DNA of 64,000 nucleotides from CAVTQY01 sp963736975 (GTDB lineage: Bacteria > Pseudomonadota > Alphaproteobacteria > Acetobacterales > Acetobacteraceae). The notes under the pieces were generated by a model. It was not told the origin of the DNA and ran no database searches. It worked only from the letters and a program-made list of their open reading frames with translations. Position 1 is the stretch's first letter, and each line of letters begins with the position of its first letter. The translations under genes were made by a program, and so were the position numbers. Shown one piece after another: positions 33,670-43,000 of this stretch. The DNA lies in NCBI GenBank assembly GCA_963736975.1, contig CAVTQY010000001.1, positions 868,001 through 932,000 on the forward strand, in the 5' to 3' direction.

Positions 33670-34578
33670 ATGCCCGCATACGAGTTCGTGACCGTCGATG
33701 TGTTCACCGACCGCCGCTTCGGCGGCAATCCACTGGCCGTCTTCCCTGACGCGCGCGGGCTGGGCGACGCCCAAATGCAGGCCATCGCGGCCGAGTTCAA
33801 CCTGTCGGAGACAACCTTCGTGCTGCCGCCGAAGAACCCGCGGCACCATGCGCAGGTGCGCATCTTCACCCCGAAGACCGAGCTGCCCTTTGCCGGCCAT
33901 CCGAATGTCGGGACCGGGTTCGTGCTGGCCCGCCGGGCGGAGACGGTGCCCGACCACTTCACCTTCGAGGAGCAGTCCGGACTGGTGCGCGTCCATCCCC
34001 TGCGCAATCCGGCCGGCGAGATCAATGGCGCGCGCATGTCGGCGCCCACATCGCTCTCGATCGGGGACGACGTCCCGTCCGAGCTTGTGGCAGCCTGCGC
34101 GAGCCTCGATGAGGATGACATTGCGACCTCGGCGCACACGCCGCTGGTTGCCTCGGTGGGCACGCCGTTCGTCATCGCCGAACTCGCCGGCCTCGACACC
34201 CTCCGGCGCGCCACCCCGGATCTGCGCGGCTTCCGGGAGGCCGCCGGGCGCATCCCCGATCTCGCCACCCGCTTCGCCCTGCATCTTTATGTGCGTGTGG
34301 ACGGAGAGGCGACGCGGCTCAGGACCCGCATGTTCGCACCGCTCAGCGGCGTGCTCGAAGATCCGGCGACCGGCAGCGCGAACGCCGCGCTGGCCGCCTT
34401 GCTGACCTCGCTCGCACCGGGGGTGAATGTGACGCTCGCCTACGACATCGAGCAGGGCGAGGAGATGGGACGGCCGAGCCGGCTGTATGCCACCGCGCGC
34501 AAGACCGGCGAGGGCCCGGTGAGCGCCACAATCGCCGGGGACTGTGTGCCGGTGATGCGAGGTTGGTTGGATTTGTAA
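33670..34578 (+). CDS. PhzF family protein (isomerase-like)
   Basis: A 302-residue protein of the PhzF/diaminopimelate-epimerase fold. It starts MPAYEFVTVDVFTDRRFGGN. The conserved catalytic Glu is in AEFNLSETTFVLPP (about residue 47), RIFTPKTELPFAGHPNVGTG binds the substrate, and the second half has EDPATGSANAALAALL. The only well-studied member isomerises a phenazine precursor, but most relatives, including this one, have unknown substrates. GGGGGA lies before the ATG at 33670; eight codons of in-frame upstream sequence look non-coding. It is monocistronic. Confidence 0.9.
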   Translation: MPAYEFVTVDVFTDRRFGGNPLAVFPDARGLGDAQMQAIAAEFNLSETTFVLPPKNPRHHAQVRIFTPKTELPFAGHPNVGTGFVLARRAETVPDHFTFEEQSGLVRVHPLRNPAGEINGARMSAPTSLSIGDDVPSELVAACASLDEDDIATSAHTPLVASVGTPFVIAELAGLDTLRRATPDLRGFREAAGRIPDLATRFALHLYVRVDGEATRLRTRMFAPLSGVLEDPATGSANAALAALLTSLAPGVNVTLAYDIEQGEEMGRPSRLYATARKTGEGPVSATIAGDCVPVMRGWLDL

Positions 34579-34590
34579 CCGGATTACCCG

Positions 34591-34638
34591 TTCCTGTCAT
34601 TGCGAGGACCGCGAGCGAAGCGTGGCGGGACGAAGCAA
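34591..34638. repeat. Dispersed palindromic intergenic repeat
   Basis: The segment starts TGTCATTGCGAGGACCGCGA and ends GACGAAGCAATCT, with ATTGC/GCAAT outer arms and a GCGAGCGAAGC core. This wording is common in intergenic repeats of many bacteria (CATTGCGAGCGAAGC...GCAATC). It lies 13 bp after the phzF-like gene and may act as an mRNA hairpin. Confidence 0.6.
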
Positions 34639-35170
34639 TCTCCTGCACGGGTTGATGCGTCGCTCGCTTCTCGAAACCAGACCGCGCTACCCTATGCCGA
34701 GTTGAATAACCCCTCGACGGACGGCAACCCCACCACCGTAATGACCGGCTAAGGCCGGCCATCCACGTCTTTTCTGGGTGGCCACGGTAAGCGCTGTCGA
34801 AGAGTCGACCGACTAGACGCTTGGTATTATACCAACCACGATTTGCTTGACCCTTCGCAGGCGACCTGTCACCCGTTCGTTTCAAAATCAGAACGCGCTG
34901 CGACCGTACCTGCGTCGCCAGCTCGGCCATAGCGAAGAACTTACATTGACCTCCATCAACAAGGCCGACGAGTATTGATCACATCATCAGGTGCAAGCAG
35001 CGGCCAGTACCCGCTGCTTGGTTTTGACAACTCGGCAGTGCCCGGACACGTTTTTCTCGCCCACGCCACCAAGCAGTGAGATACTTTCGAGGTTGCAGCT
35101 CTTGGATTCGAAGCCTCATTCCGTCCCGGGTGTTTCTCGCATGCTCCGTGCTGGTTCGCGATCGGCGCAC
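34639..35170. other. Spacer without a supported gene
   Basis: This 530-bp stretch holds a minor hairpin (GACCGGCTAAGGCCGG, about 34742) and several short ORFs with no family look, including one of 63 codons on the minus strand (34979-35170). I see no RNA gene. The base composition is less GC-rich than the neighbours. Confidence 0.45.
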
Positions 35171-35437
35171 TCAGCTCCTGGTCGAGTTTACGGCAGATGA
35201 TGAGTTTGCGACAATACGATTGCCTTTGCGCAGCGTGATCCGGCGTTCGGGATGTTCACCATAGGCGGCCTTGAATATGGCTCGGGCCAGCTGCGCATTC
35301 GCTGCACGCGCGAGGACGCGTTCCACGGTCTCGCTGCCATCCACACGCCAGAGCTCGATCGTATAAGGAAGCTCCTCGTGCGCACGGGAGCGAGTGCCGG
35401 CCCGGAACTTATTCTCTCGTGCTGACGGCGGCTGCAA
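35171..35437 (-). CDS. Small conserved protein with an ITLR motif (paralogue of 35463-35822)
   Basis: Up to 88 residues; the true start is uncertain because the ORF begins at a TTG. The conserved core reads ELPYTIELWRVDGSETVERV, then ARAANAQLARAIFKAAYGE and HPERRITLRKGNRIVA. Its neighbour has the same pattern (LPYRVELWDE, then ITLRHRNRTVARS). Such short proteins are frequent in alphaproteobacteria and have no known role. It lies 25 bp downstream of the paralogue on the same strand, so both may share a transcript. Confidence 0.65.
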   Translation of the reverse strand: MQPPSARENKFRAGTRSRAHEELPYTIELWRVDGSETVERVLARAANAQLARAIFKAAYGEHPERRITLRKGNRIVANSSSAVNSTRS

Positions 35438-35462
35438 AGCGCAATCACTTTCGAGGCATTTC

Positions 35463-35822
35463 TTAGCTCAAGGGACTGCCCGACCGGGCGACAGTCCTGT
35501 TCCGGTGCCGCAGGGTGATGTAGCGGTCCGGATATTCGCGCATGGCGGCGTAATAGGCGGCATAGCCAATGCTACCGCTCGTGGTCACCGCCAGGACCTG
35601 CTCCACACTTCTTTTCGCTTCATCCCATAGTTCAACCCTATAAGGTAGGTCCTCGTGCCCCGTCGATGGCCGGGCAGAGTGCGTGGGCTCGCCCGGTCCA
35701 TCCTCGGCGTCGCTTCCGGAGCCAAAGCTGTAAGGCACAGCCGGCTTCCAAGCTGGTACGGGGAAGCTCTCAAAGACGCTCGATCGCAGATGCGTCAGAG
35801 CCAGCCTCGGTTGATGGGCCAA
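35463..35822 (-). CDS. Small conserved protein with an ITLR motif
   Basis: Up to 119 residues. The last 60 hold the family core: HEDLPYRVELWDEAKRSVEQ, then SIGYAAYYAAMREYPDRYIT and LRHRNRTVARS. The first 55 residues look unstructured and Pro/Ser-rich, so translation may start further in. The family is related by pattern to the neighbour at 35171 and more loosely to the protein at 13102. It is divergent from the hybrid kinase gene (94-bp spacer). No function is known. Confidence 0.65.
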   Translation of the reverse strand: MAHQPRLALTHLRSSVFESFPVPAWKPAVPYSFGSGSDAEDGPGEPTHSARPSTGHEDLPYRVELWDEAKRSVEQVLAVTTSGSIGYAAYYAAMREYPDRYITLRHRNRTVARSGSPLS

Positions 35823-35916
35823 GAAAACCCGCTTATTATCGCGCGCGGCGCACTAGAGGATCCGGGCTGCGTGCCACGCCGGACGTGCTTCAGTCGAAAG
35901 TCGGACAGAAGATGCC

Positions 35917-38292
35917 ATGATCGCCCAAAGTACTCAACACCTCTCGGACCAGCGCCGTTTCGAGCTCCTGCTTGATGCTATCTCCGACTACGCTATCTAC
36001 ATGCTCGACCAGGACGGCTGTGTTACAACCTGGAACGCCGGCGCCGAAAGGATCAAGGGCTACCGCTCCATCGAAATCCTCGGCCGGCATTTTTCCCGCT
36101 TCTTCACGCCTGAGGATCGGGCGAACCGACTACCAGAGAGAATTCTGGACGCAGTCCGCAGGACGGGGCGCCATGAGGCCGAGGGCTGGCGTGTGCGCAA
36201 GGACGGCAGCCGCTTTTGGTGCAACGCCATTCTCCAGCAGGTACGGGACGAAAGTGGACGCCTGATCGGCTTCGCCAAGATCACGCGTGACATCACGGAA
36301 CGTGTGACGGCCCAGGAGGCGCTGCTTGAATCCGAGCGGCGCTTCCGGGTGCTGGTGGAAGGTGTCTTTGATTACGCCATCTATATGCTTGATCCAAGCG
36401 GGATCATCATCAACTGGAACACGGGCGCGGAGCGCCTCAAGGGTTACACCGCCGACGAGATCCTTGGCCATCACTTCTCCAAATTCTATACGAACGAGGA
36501 TCGCGCCAACGGTTTGCCTGGTCGGGTGCTCGAAACCGCGGCACGCGAGGGCCGTAACGAAGCCGAAGGTTGGCGTGTGCGCAAGGACGGGAGCCGTTTC
36601 TGGGCTTCTGTGGTTGTCGATGCGATCCGCAACCAGGCGGGTGAACTGGAAGGCTTCGCTAAAGTGACCCGGGATATAACCGAACGCCGCACCGCTCTCG
36701 ATGCCGTGCGCGACAGCGAACGTCAGTTCCGCCTTCTGATCGCTAGCGTTACGGACTATGCGATCTACATGCTGGACCCGAACGGCATAATCACGAGCTG
36801 GAATGCCGGCGCACGGCGTATTAAGGGCTACGACACCGAGGAGGTGATCGGCCGCCACTTTTCCATATTTTACACCGACCGGGATCGCGCGGCCGGCTTG
36901 CCGGCGCGTGCGATCCAGACCGCCGAACAGGAGGGACGCTTCGAAGCCGAAGGCTGGCGTGTACGCAAAGACGGCACTATGTTCTGGGCCAATGTGATCA
37001 TCGATCCGATCCGCGACGAGCAACGTGGGCTGATCGGTTTCGCCAAGATCACCCGCGACATCACCGAACGTCGGGACGCGCAGAAGGCGCTTCAGAACGC
37101 GGAGGCGCAGCGCGCTCAGGCGCAGAAAATGGATGCACTCGGGCAGCTCACCGGCGGCGTCGCCCACGATTTCAACAATCTTCTAATGGTCGTGAGCGGA
37201 AATATCCTCATGCTCAAGAGGAAGATTGCGGATGATCCAAAGGCCGTGCGAGCCGCGGAAGCAATCGAAATGGCCGCCCGCCGCGGCGCAACCCTCACCC
37301 GGCAGCTGCTCACCTTTTCACGTCGCCAGACCTTCAATCCAGTGGTGTGCCAGATCGCCGAGCGCATCGAGGCCCTCCGCACCATGCTGGCGAACTCCAT
37401 CGGAGAGGTCAGCCTCGACGTCAATATCGGCCCAGACATATGGCCGGTGAAGCTCGATCCGAGTGAGCTCGAGCTGGCCATGGTCAATTTGGCGCTCAAT
37501 GCGCGTGATGCCATGCCCAGCGGCGGCGTGATAACCGTCTCGGCAGAAAACGCTATCTTATCGCGCGGTGATACCAAGGCAGATCTCGAAGGCGACTTCG
37601 TCGCACTGAAGGTCAGCGACATTGGCAGCGGCATTGCGCCCGATGTGCTGCCCAAGATTTTCGATCCGTTTTTCACCACCAAGCCAGTGGACAAGGGGAG
37701 CGGACTTGGCCTTTCGCAAGTTCACGGCTTCGTCCATCAGTCGGGTGGGACAGTCACTATCGACAGCGAGCTTGGAAGAGGAACAACAGTCACTCTCTAC
37801 CTGCCTCGGGCTGAGGAAACGGCCCTGGAACCACTAGAAGAGGCTGAGGGATCGGGAACGGGCGGCGGCCATGTGCTGGTTGTCGAAGACAATCCTGATG
37901 TGGCGGAAGCCATGGTCTCCATGCTGGAGCAGCTTGGTTATCAAGTGCAGGCGGTTCGCGAGGCAGAGGCTGCGCTGAAGGCCATCTCGCAACGGGATTT
38001 CGACCTTGTGGTGAGCGACATTGTCATCACCGGTTCTATGGACGGGCTCGGGCTTGCACGCGCTATCCGCCAACGTAAACTCCGCCTGCCGGTGCTGCTG
38101 GTCACCGGCTACAGCCGGACCGCAGCGGACGCGGGCGGAGAATTTATTGTGCTGCGCAAACCTGTCGAGGTCTCGGAGCTCAGCCGCGTTGCCGCCCGCA
38201 TGATCGCCGAGTCAAAGCAACCGCCGACCACCAACATCGTTCGGTTGCGGGATGCCCGGGACAGCCGTGCGTCGCAGGCCGAGGAGAGGTGA
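35917..38292 (+). CDS. Triple-PAS hybrid histidine kinase / response regulator
   Basis: A 791-residue cytoplasmic hybrid kinase. Three nearly identical PAS-PAC modules (about 10-130, 135-260, 263-390) each carry YAIYMLD, WNAGA or WNTGA, a KGY turn, an HFS block, EAEGWRVRKDG and TRDITER. After a short helix the HisKA box is MDALGQLTGGVAHDFNNLLM (phospho-His about 419), then HATPase with NLALNARDAM, DIGSGI and KGSGLGLSQVHGFV. The C-terminal receiver domain has HVLVVEDNPDVAEAM, the acceptor Asp in DLVVSDIVIT and the KP switch residue (LRKPV). No membrane segment exists, so it senses an internal signal. The ATG is at 35917. No partner regulator lies next to it. Confidence 0.93.
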   Translation: MIAQSTQHLSDQRRFELLLDAISDYAIYMLDQDGCVTTWNAGAERIKGYRSIEILGRHFSRFFTPEDRANRLPERILDAVRRTGRHEAEGWRVRKDGSRFWCNAILQQVRDESGRLIGFAKITRDITERVTAQEALLESERRFRVLVEGVFDYAIYMLDPSGIIINWNTGAERLKGYTADEILGHHFSKFYTNEDRANGLPGRVLETAAREGRNEAEGWRVRKDGSRFWASVVVDAIRNQAGELEGFAKVTRDITERRTALDAVRDSERQFRLLIASVTDYAIYMLDPNGIITSWNAGARRIKGYDTEEVIGRHFSIFYTDRDRAAGLPARAIQTAEQEGRFEAEGWRVRKDGTMFWANVIIDPIRDEQRGLIGFAKITRDITERRDAQKALQNAEAQRAQAQKMDALGQLTGGVAHDFNNLLMVVSGNILMLKRKIADDPKAVRAAEAIEMAARRGATLTRQLLTFSRRQTFNPVVCQIAERIEALRTMLANSIGEVSLDVNIGPDIWPVKLDPSELELAMVNLALNARDAMPSGGVITVSAENAILSRGDTKADLEGDFVALKVSDIGSGIAPDVLPKIFDPFFTTKPVDKGSGLGLSQVHGFVHQSGGTVTIDSELGRGTTVTLYLPRAEETALEPLEEAEGSGTGGGHVLVVEDNPDVAEAMVSMLEQLGYQVQAVREAEAALKAISQRDFDLVVSDIVITGSMDGLGLARAIRQRKLRLPVLLVTGYSRTAADAGGEFIVLRKPVEVSELSRVAARMIAESKQPPTTNIVRLRDARDSRASQAEER

Positions 38293-38301
38293 TCTCCTCG
38301 G
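38279..38301 (+). terminator. Hairpin spanning the hybrid kinase stop codon
   Basis: CCGAGGAGA (38279-38287) pairs perfectly with TCTCCTCGG (38293-38301); the TGA stop sits in the five-base loop. There is no T-run, so it may be an mRNA-stability element and not a terminator. Confidence 0.35.
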
Positions 38302-38839
38302 GAGAGAGCACTCTCATCGACATGCCGAGCCGGCGTAGAGCAGCATACTTGGCACGAGATTTGGAACTCCCGCTGAGCACGTGCCCAGTGATAAACCGTA
38401 TTGCGCATCGGAAATGCGCAGCGTAGCGCATGGCGACAATGCACGACTTGCGCGGCGTTTGGTAACCGGCGCGGCATCACATTATGTCCGCATTGCCTGA
38501 TAGGCGCCGCTGCGGAACGGCCCGGAGGCTTCACAGAGCAGTACCGCGAGATTGCTCGTGCCGATGCCGGGCATCGATCTGAGGATCACGACATCCTGTC
38601 GAAGGCATTCTCCCGATGCCGCGGTCTCGCCAATGCTCATGCAGAGCTAAAAGCGACGGTGCGGCACCCGGGCCCGCCGCAGTAGGCGACCCTTCCCAGA
38701 GCCGATGATTGCGCCACGTATCCGACACGCTGGACCTTGATCTCAAGGCCTTACCTCAACAGCCCCCGATAGCGCCGCCTTATCTCTGGTTCATGGCCGC
38801 AATCCCATCGACCGGCATACATCCCAATAACATGCCTAC
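38302..38839. other. Spacer without a supported gene
   Basis: The ORFs here (for example plus 38401-38685) match no family. No RNA gene is visible. The stretch leads into the iterated array at 38840. Confidence 0.45.
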
Positions 38840-38980
38840 ATGCGTACGCTACGGACACCCCAAAATCCCGAAGCGTACAACTGGAGCCACCCCAAAATGC
38901 CCAAACGTACGCTTCGCGGCGCCCCAAAATGGCGCGTTGTACGCTTCAGATCGCCCAAAATCGCGCGGTTGTACAACTGA
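38840..38980. repeat. 32-bp iterated array (CCCCAAAAT / GTAC elements)
   Basis: CCCCAAAAT (or GCCCAAAAT in the last copy) occurs at 38858, 38890, 38922 and 38953. A GTAC core occurs at 38844, 38875, 38907, 38939 and 38971. The spacing is 31-32 bp, with a constant 17-18 bases from CCCCAAAAT to GTAC. The GTAC flanks are half-sites of two palindromes, AGC-GTAC-GCT and GTT-GTAC-AAC, in mixed combinations. As 32 is not a multiple of 3, the repeat is not protein-based. It lies 106 bp past the exonuclease III stop (minus strand). Confidence 0.85.
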
Positions 38981-39086
38981 CCCGTACCCGGAGCTCGTTA
39001 ACCATCTCTTTACGAACGTTCCACGTGAAATGGATCGAGAACATCGGCCGCTCGGCCTGCCTGCGCCGCAGACGGGCCGCCCTCTG

Positions 39087-39902
39087 TCACCCCAACCCCA
39101 GCTCCACGCACACCGGCACATGGTCCGACCCCTGCGGCCAGTCACGCGCATCCTTCAGCACGATCTGCCGCCGCAACGCCCCGGCGAGATCCTCCGAGAC
39201 CCACACGTGGTCCAGCCGCCGCCCTCGGTCCGAGACTCGCCAATCCCGGTTGCGATACGACCACCACGTATAAAGCTTCTCATCCGCCGGCACGAAATGC
39301 CGCACCGCATCTACAAATCCCGTCTGCAGCCAGGCGTTCAGCCCTTCCGTTTCCGCCGGCGTATGGCTCACCACCTTCAGCAATTGCTTGTGACTCCACA
39401 CATCGTGCTCCAGCGGCGCGATGTTCAGATCGCCCACGAGCACCGTCCGCGCCATCCCGCTCCGCGCGGCGAACCACAGCCGCGTCTCGGCGATGAAGTC
39501 CAGCTTGTGTCCGTATTTCGCGTTCGCCGCCCGATCGGGGACGTCGCCGCCCGCCGGCACATAAAAATCGTGCAGCTCGAGCGGACCGCCCGGCGCATCG
39601 ACCAGCACGCAGAGATGCCGGCAATCCCCCTTCGCGCACCAATCAGGCGCCATGGATACCGGCTCGATCGGCAAGCGCGACAGGATCGCCACGCCGTTAT
39701 AGCCCTTCATCCCGCGGAACAGCACATGCGGATAGCCAAGCTCGCCGGCCGCCTCGGGCGGGAACAGGTCATCGGGGACCTTCGTCTCCTGCAGGCAGAT
39801 CACGTCGGCATCCAGCGCCGCCCGCAGTTCATGCAGCAGCGGCAGACGAAGACGCAATGAGTTGATGTTCCAGGTGGCGATCCGCACCGTCCGGTTCGCC
39901 AT
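39087..39902 (-). CDS. xthA: Exodeoxyribonuclease III
   Basis: A 271-residue AP endonuclease / 3'-5' exonuclease of the EEP superfamily, acting in base-excision repair. Motifs are IATWNINSLRLRL (metal Asn, about 8-13), CLQETKVPDD (catalytic Glu, about 38), the DFYVPAGGD loop, VLVGDLNIAP (Asp/Asn, about 155) and the terminal QGSDHVPVCVEL with the catalytic Asp-His. The ATG at 39902 gives the usual N-terminus. It is divergent from the glgE operon with a 190-bp spacer. Confidence 0.94.
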   Translation of the reverse strand: MANRTVRIATWNINSLRLRLPLLHELRAALDADVICLQETKVPDDLFPPEAAGELGYPHVLFRGMKGYNGVAILSRLPIEPVSMAPDWCAKGDCRHLCVLVDAPGGPLELHDFYVPAGGDVPDRAANAKYGHKLDFIAETRLWFAARSGMARTVLVGDLNIAPLEHDVWSHKQLLKVVSHTPAETEGLNAWLQTGFVDAVRHFVPADEKLYTWWSYRNRDWRVSDRGRRLDHVWVSEDLAGALRRQIVLKDARDWPQGSDHVPVCVELGLG

Positions 39903-40092
39903 CAGCCCGTCCCGATGTACATTTGCGGCGTGAAATCCTGGCGCCGAACATAGCCACCGCTCACGACCCTAGGCAACCAACCTGCCGGAGCGGACGTTCG
40001 GGCTCGCGAAGCCGCCTGAAGCGGAATGAACAACCCGTGACCACGCCGCGGCTTGCGTCCAGCATCACCCCCGTCCGACTCTGGCGGAGACC

Positions 40093-43000
40093 ATGACGCC
40101 GAAAATCTACCACATGCACCCGCTGGTTGCCGGGCCGCTGGCTGACTGGCCACGCCACATCGCGCGCTGCCGCGCCATGGGGTTCGACACCATCGCCTCC
40201 GCCCCGCTGTTCCGGCCGGGCGCCCGCGGTGACATTTTCCTCACCGCCGACCATGAAGCACTGCACCCGGCCTTGCAGGCCGAGGCGCCAGCCGATGTCG
40301 CGATCGCCAGGCTGGCCGATGCATGCGCGGCGCAAGGCTTGCGACTTATCCTCGACCTTGTGGCGGACCGGGTCGCGGTCGATTCGGTGCTTTGCACCCG
40401 CGAGCCAAGCTGGTTCCACCCGGCCGGCGATGGCGCCGAGCCACCCGACCCGCGCCGCAAGCCGCGTGAACAGGACGCGGCAGAGGCACGGTTCGACGGA
40501 ACCGGCGGGCTCGCCGGCTGGTGGGCCGAGCGCCTCACCCGTTTGGTGAAAGCGGGAGTCGCCGGGTTCCGCTGCCTGAACCCCGATCACGTGCCGCCGC
40601 CAATCTGGTCGCATTTGATCCGCGAGGTCCGCGCGTCCCGTGAATGCCTGTTCATCGCCTGGACTCCCGGCGCGCCGCGGGACGCAATCGCGGCACTGGC
40701 CGGGATCGGATTCGACTTCGTCGCCTCGTCGCTCGCCTGGTGGGACGCTCGGGCGAGCTGGTTCCTCGACGAATACCAGATGCTTCGCCGGGTCGCTCCC
40801 AGCATCGCCTCGCCCGAGCCCTCCTTCACCGACCGCCTCGCCCCGCTTCTCGACCCCCAAGCCGATCCCATCGCCGGCTACCGCCGCGCGCTGCACCTGG
40901 CCGCGGCCACCGCAAGCGGCCTATTCGTGCCGATGGGGTTCGAATACGCAACGCGCCGCTCCTTCGACCCAGCGGGCGCCGCACCGCAGGACTTCGAAAA
41001 CGCCCGGCAGGAAGCGCGAACCGACCTCTCCGACGAGATCCGCGAGGCCACGCATCTGCTGGACCGGATCGATTCCCTCGGCGTCAACGGCGGCGAGATG
41101 CGCGCCCTCACCGGCCCGGACAACCGGCTGACCGCGCTCCTGCGCGCCGACGCTGCCGATATGCGCGACGCCGGCCGCGCCATTCTGGTGCTGGCTAACC
41201 CGGCGCTCACCCGCGCCGCCCCGCTTGACCTGCCGCTCTCGCCGCTGCCCGCCAGCGCCGGCGCCATGTTCCGCGGCCCGCAGTCGCTCAACGGACCGAT
41301 TGACCTCCGCTCGCCGCTCACTCCCGGCGACGTGCGTGTGTTCTGCTACGACCGTGCTCCCGCAATCACTGACGTCTCGCCCGGCGTTATCGCCACCCCG
41401 GCCGAGGCTGCCCGCGCACCGCGCGTCGCCATCGAGGCGATCGCCCCCGCCGTCGATGACGGCCGCTTTCCTGTAAAGCGTCTGGCCGGCGATACCGTCA
41501 CGATCAGCGCTGACATCTTCGCCGACGGCCACGACATGCTCGCGGCCGAACTGCTATGGCGCGCCGCCGACGAAACCGCGTGGCAGCGCTCGCCGATGCG
41601 CCTCACCGTCAACGACCGATGGCAAGCGAGCTTCACCCCCGCCCGCATGGGCCGGCACTGGTTCACCGTAGAGGCTTGGTGGGACGAATGGGGCACATTC
41701 CGCCGCGACCTCGTGCGTAAGCGCGAAGCCGGCCAGAATGTCGAGCTGGACATCGAGGACGGCAGGGAGTTGCTGCGCCGGATCGCCGCGCAGCCCGCCG
41801 ACGCCTCGGCTGGCGCACGCTTGGAGACCATCCTGCGAGCCCTGGAAGCTGCCGACCTCGAGCAGCGTGTCGAGGTGCTGCTCGCCGAAAACACCAGCGC
41901 GGCCGTCCAGGCCGCCGGCTACCGTCCCTTCCTGTGCTGTCACGCCCCCGAAATGCCGCTTGACGCCGACCGCCCGCAGGCCGGGTTCGCAAGCTGGTAC
42001 GAAATGTTCCCACGCTCGGCGACGCACGACCCGACCCGCTCCGGGCGCTTCGCCGATGTGATCGCCGAACTGCCGCGCATTCGCGACATGGGATTCGACG
42101 TCCTTTACTTCCCGCCGATCCATCCGATCGGCCATACCAACCGCAAGGGCCGCAACAATTCGCTGACTGCGACCGCGGAAGATGTCGGCAGCCCGTATGC
42201 GATCGGTTCGGAAGAAGGCGGCCACGACGCCATCCTGCCGGCGCTCGGCACCTTTGATGATTTCCGTGCGCTGGTGGCCGCTGCCCGCGAACAGGGGCTG
42301 GAGATCGCGCTGGATTTTGCCATCCAGTGCTCGCTTGACCATCCCTGGGTCCGGGAGCATCCGGACTGGTTCCGCTGGCGCGCCGATGGTTCGCTGCGTT
42401 ACGCTGAGAATCCGCCGAAGAAATACGAAGACATCGTCAATGTCGATTTCTACACACCGACGGCAATCCCCGATCTCTGGCTCGCTCTGCGCGACGTGGT
42501 ACTGTTCTGGGCCGAACAGGGCGTGCGCATCTTCCGGGTGGACAACCCGCATACCAAGCCGTTGCCGTTCTGGCAGTGGATGATTGCCGACGTCCGCGCC
42601 CGAAATCCCGACATCCTGTTTCTCTCGGAGGCGTTTACCCGCCCGAAAATGATGTACCGCCTGGCGAAAATCGGTTTCACACAGTCCTATACCTACTTCA
42701 CCTGGCGCAACAGCAAGCAGGAGCTGACCGAGTACCTGACCGAGCTCACCAGCGTGCAGGTCGCGGGCTTTTTCCGCCCCAACTTCTTCGTCAACACCCC
42801 TGACATCAACCCGGTTTATCTGCAATCATCCGGACGCGCCGGTTTCCTTATCCGCGCTACGTTGGCCGCAACCCTCTCCGGCCTCTGGGGCATGTACTCC
42901 GGCTTCGAACTGTGCGAGTCCGCGCCGCTGCCCGGCCGCGAGGAATACCTGGACTCGGAAAAATACCAGATCCGCGTGCGCGACTGGCATGCGCCCGGCA

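Noticed and set aside
34343..34930. 195-residue minus ORF over the PhzF gene end
   Set aside because: It is antisense to the real gene over its first part and shows no family pattern.
38840..38980. CRISPR-like reading of the 32-bp array
   Set aside because: The whole unit varies except for two short boxes; there is no repeat/spacer distinction and no cas gene, so CRISPR does not fit.
38840..38980. 46-codon ORF spanning the array
   Set aside because: It is open by chance: the 32-bp period shifts frame between units, and no ribosome site is seen.
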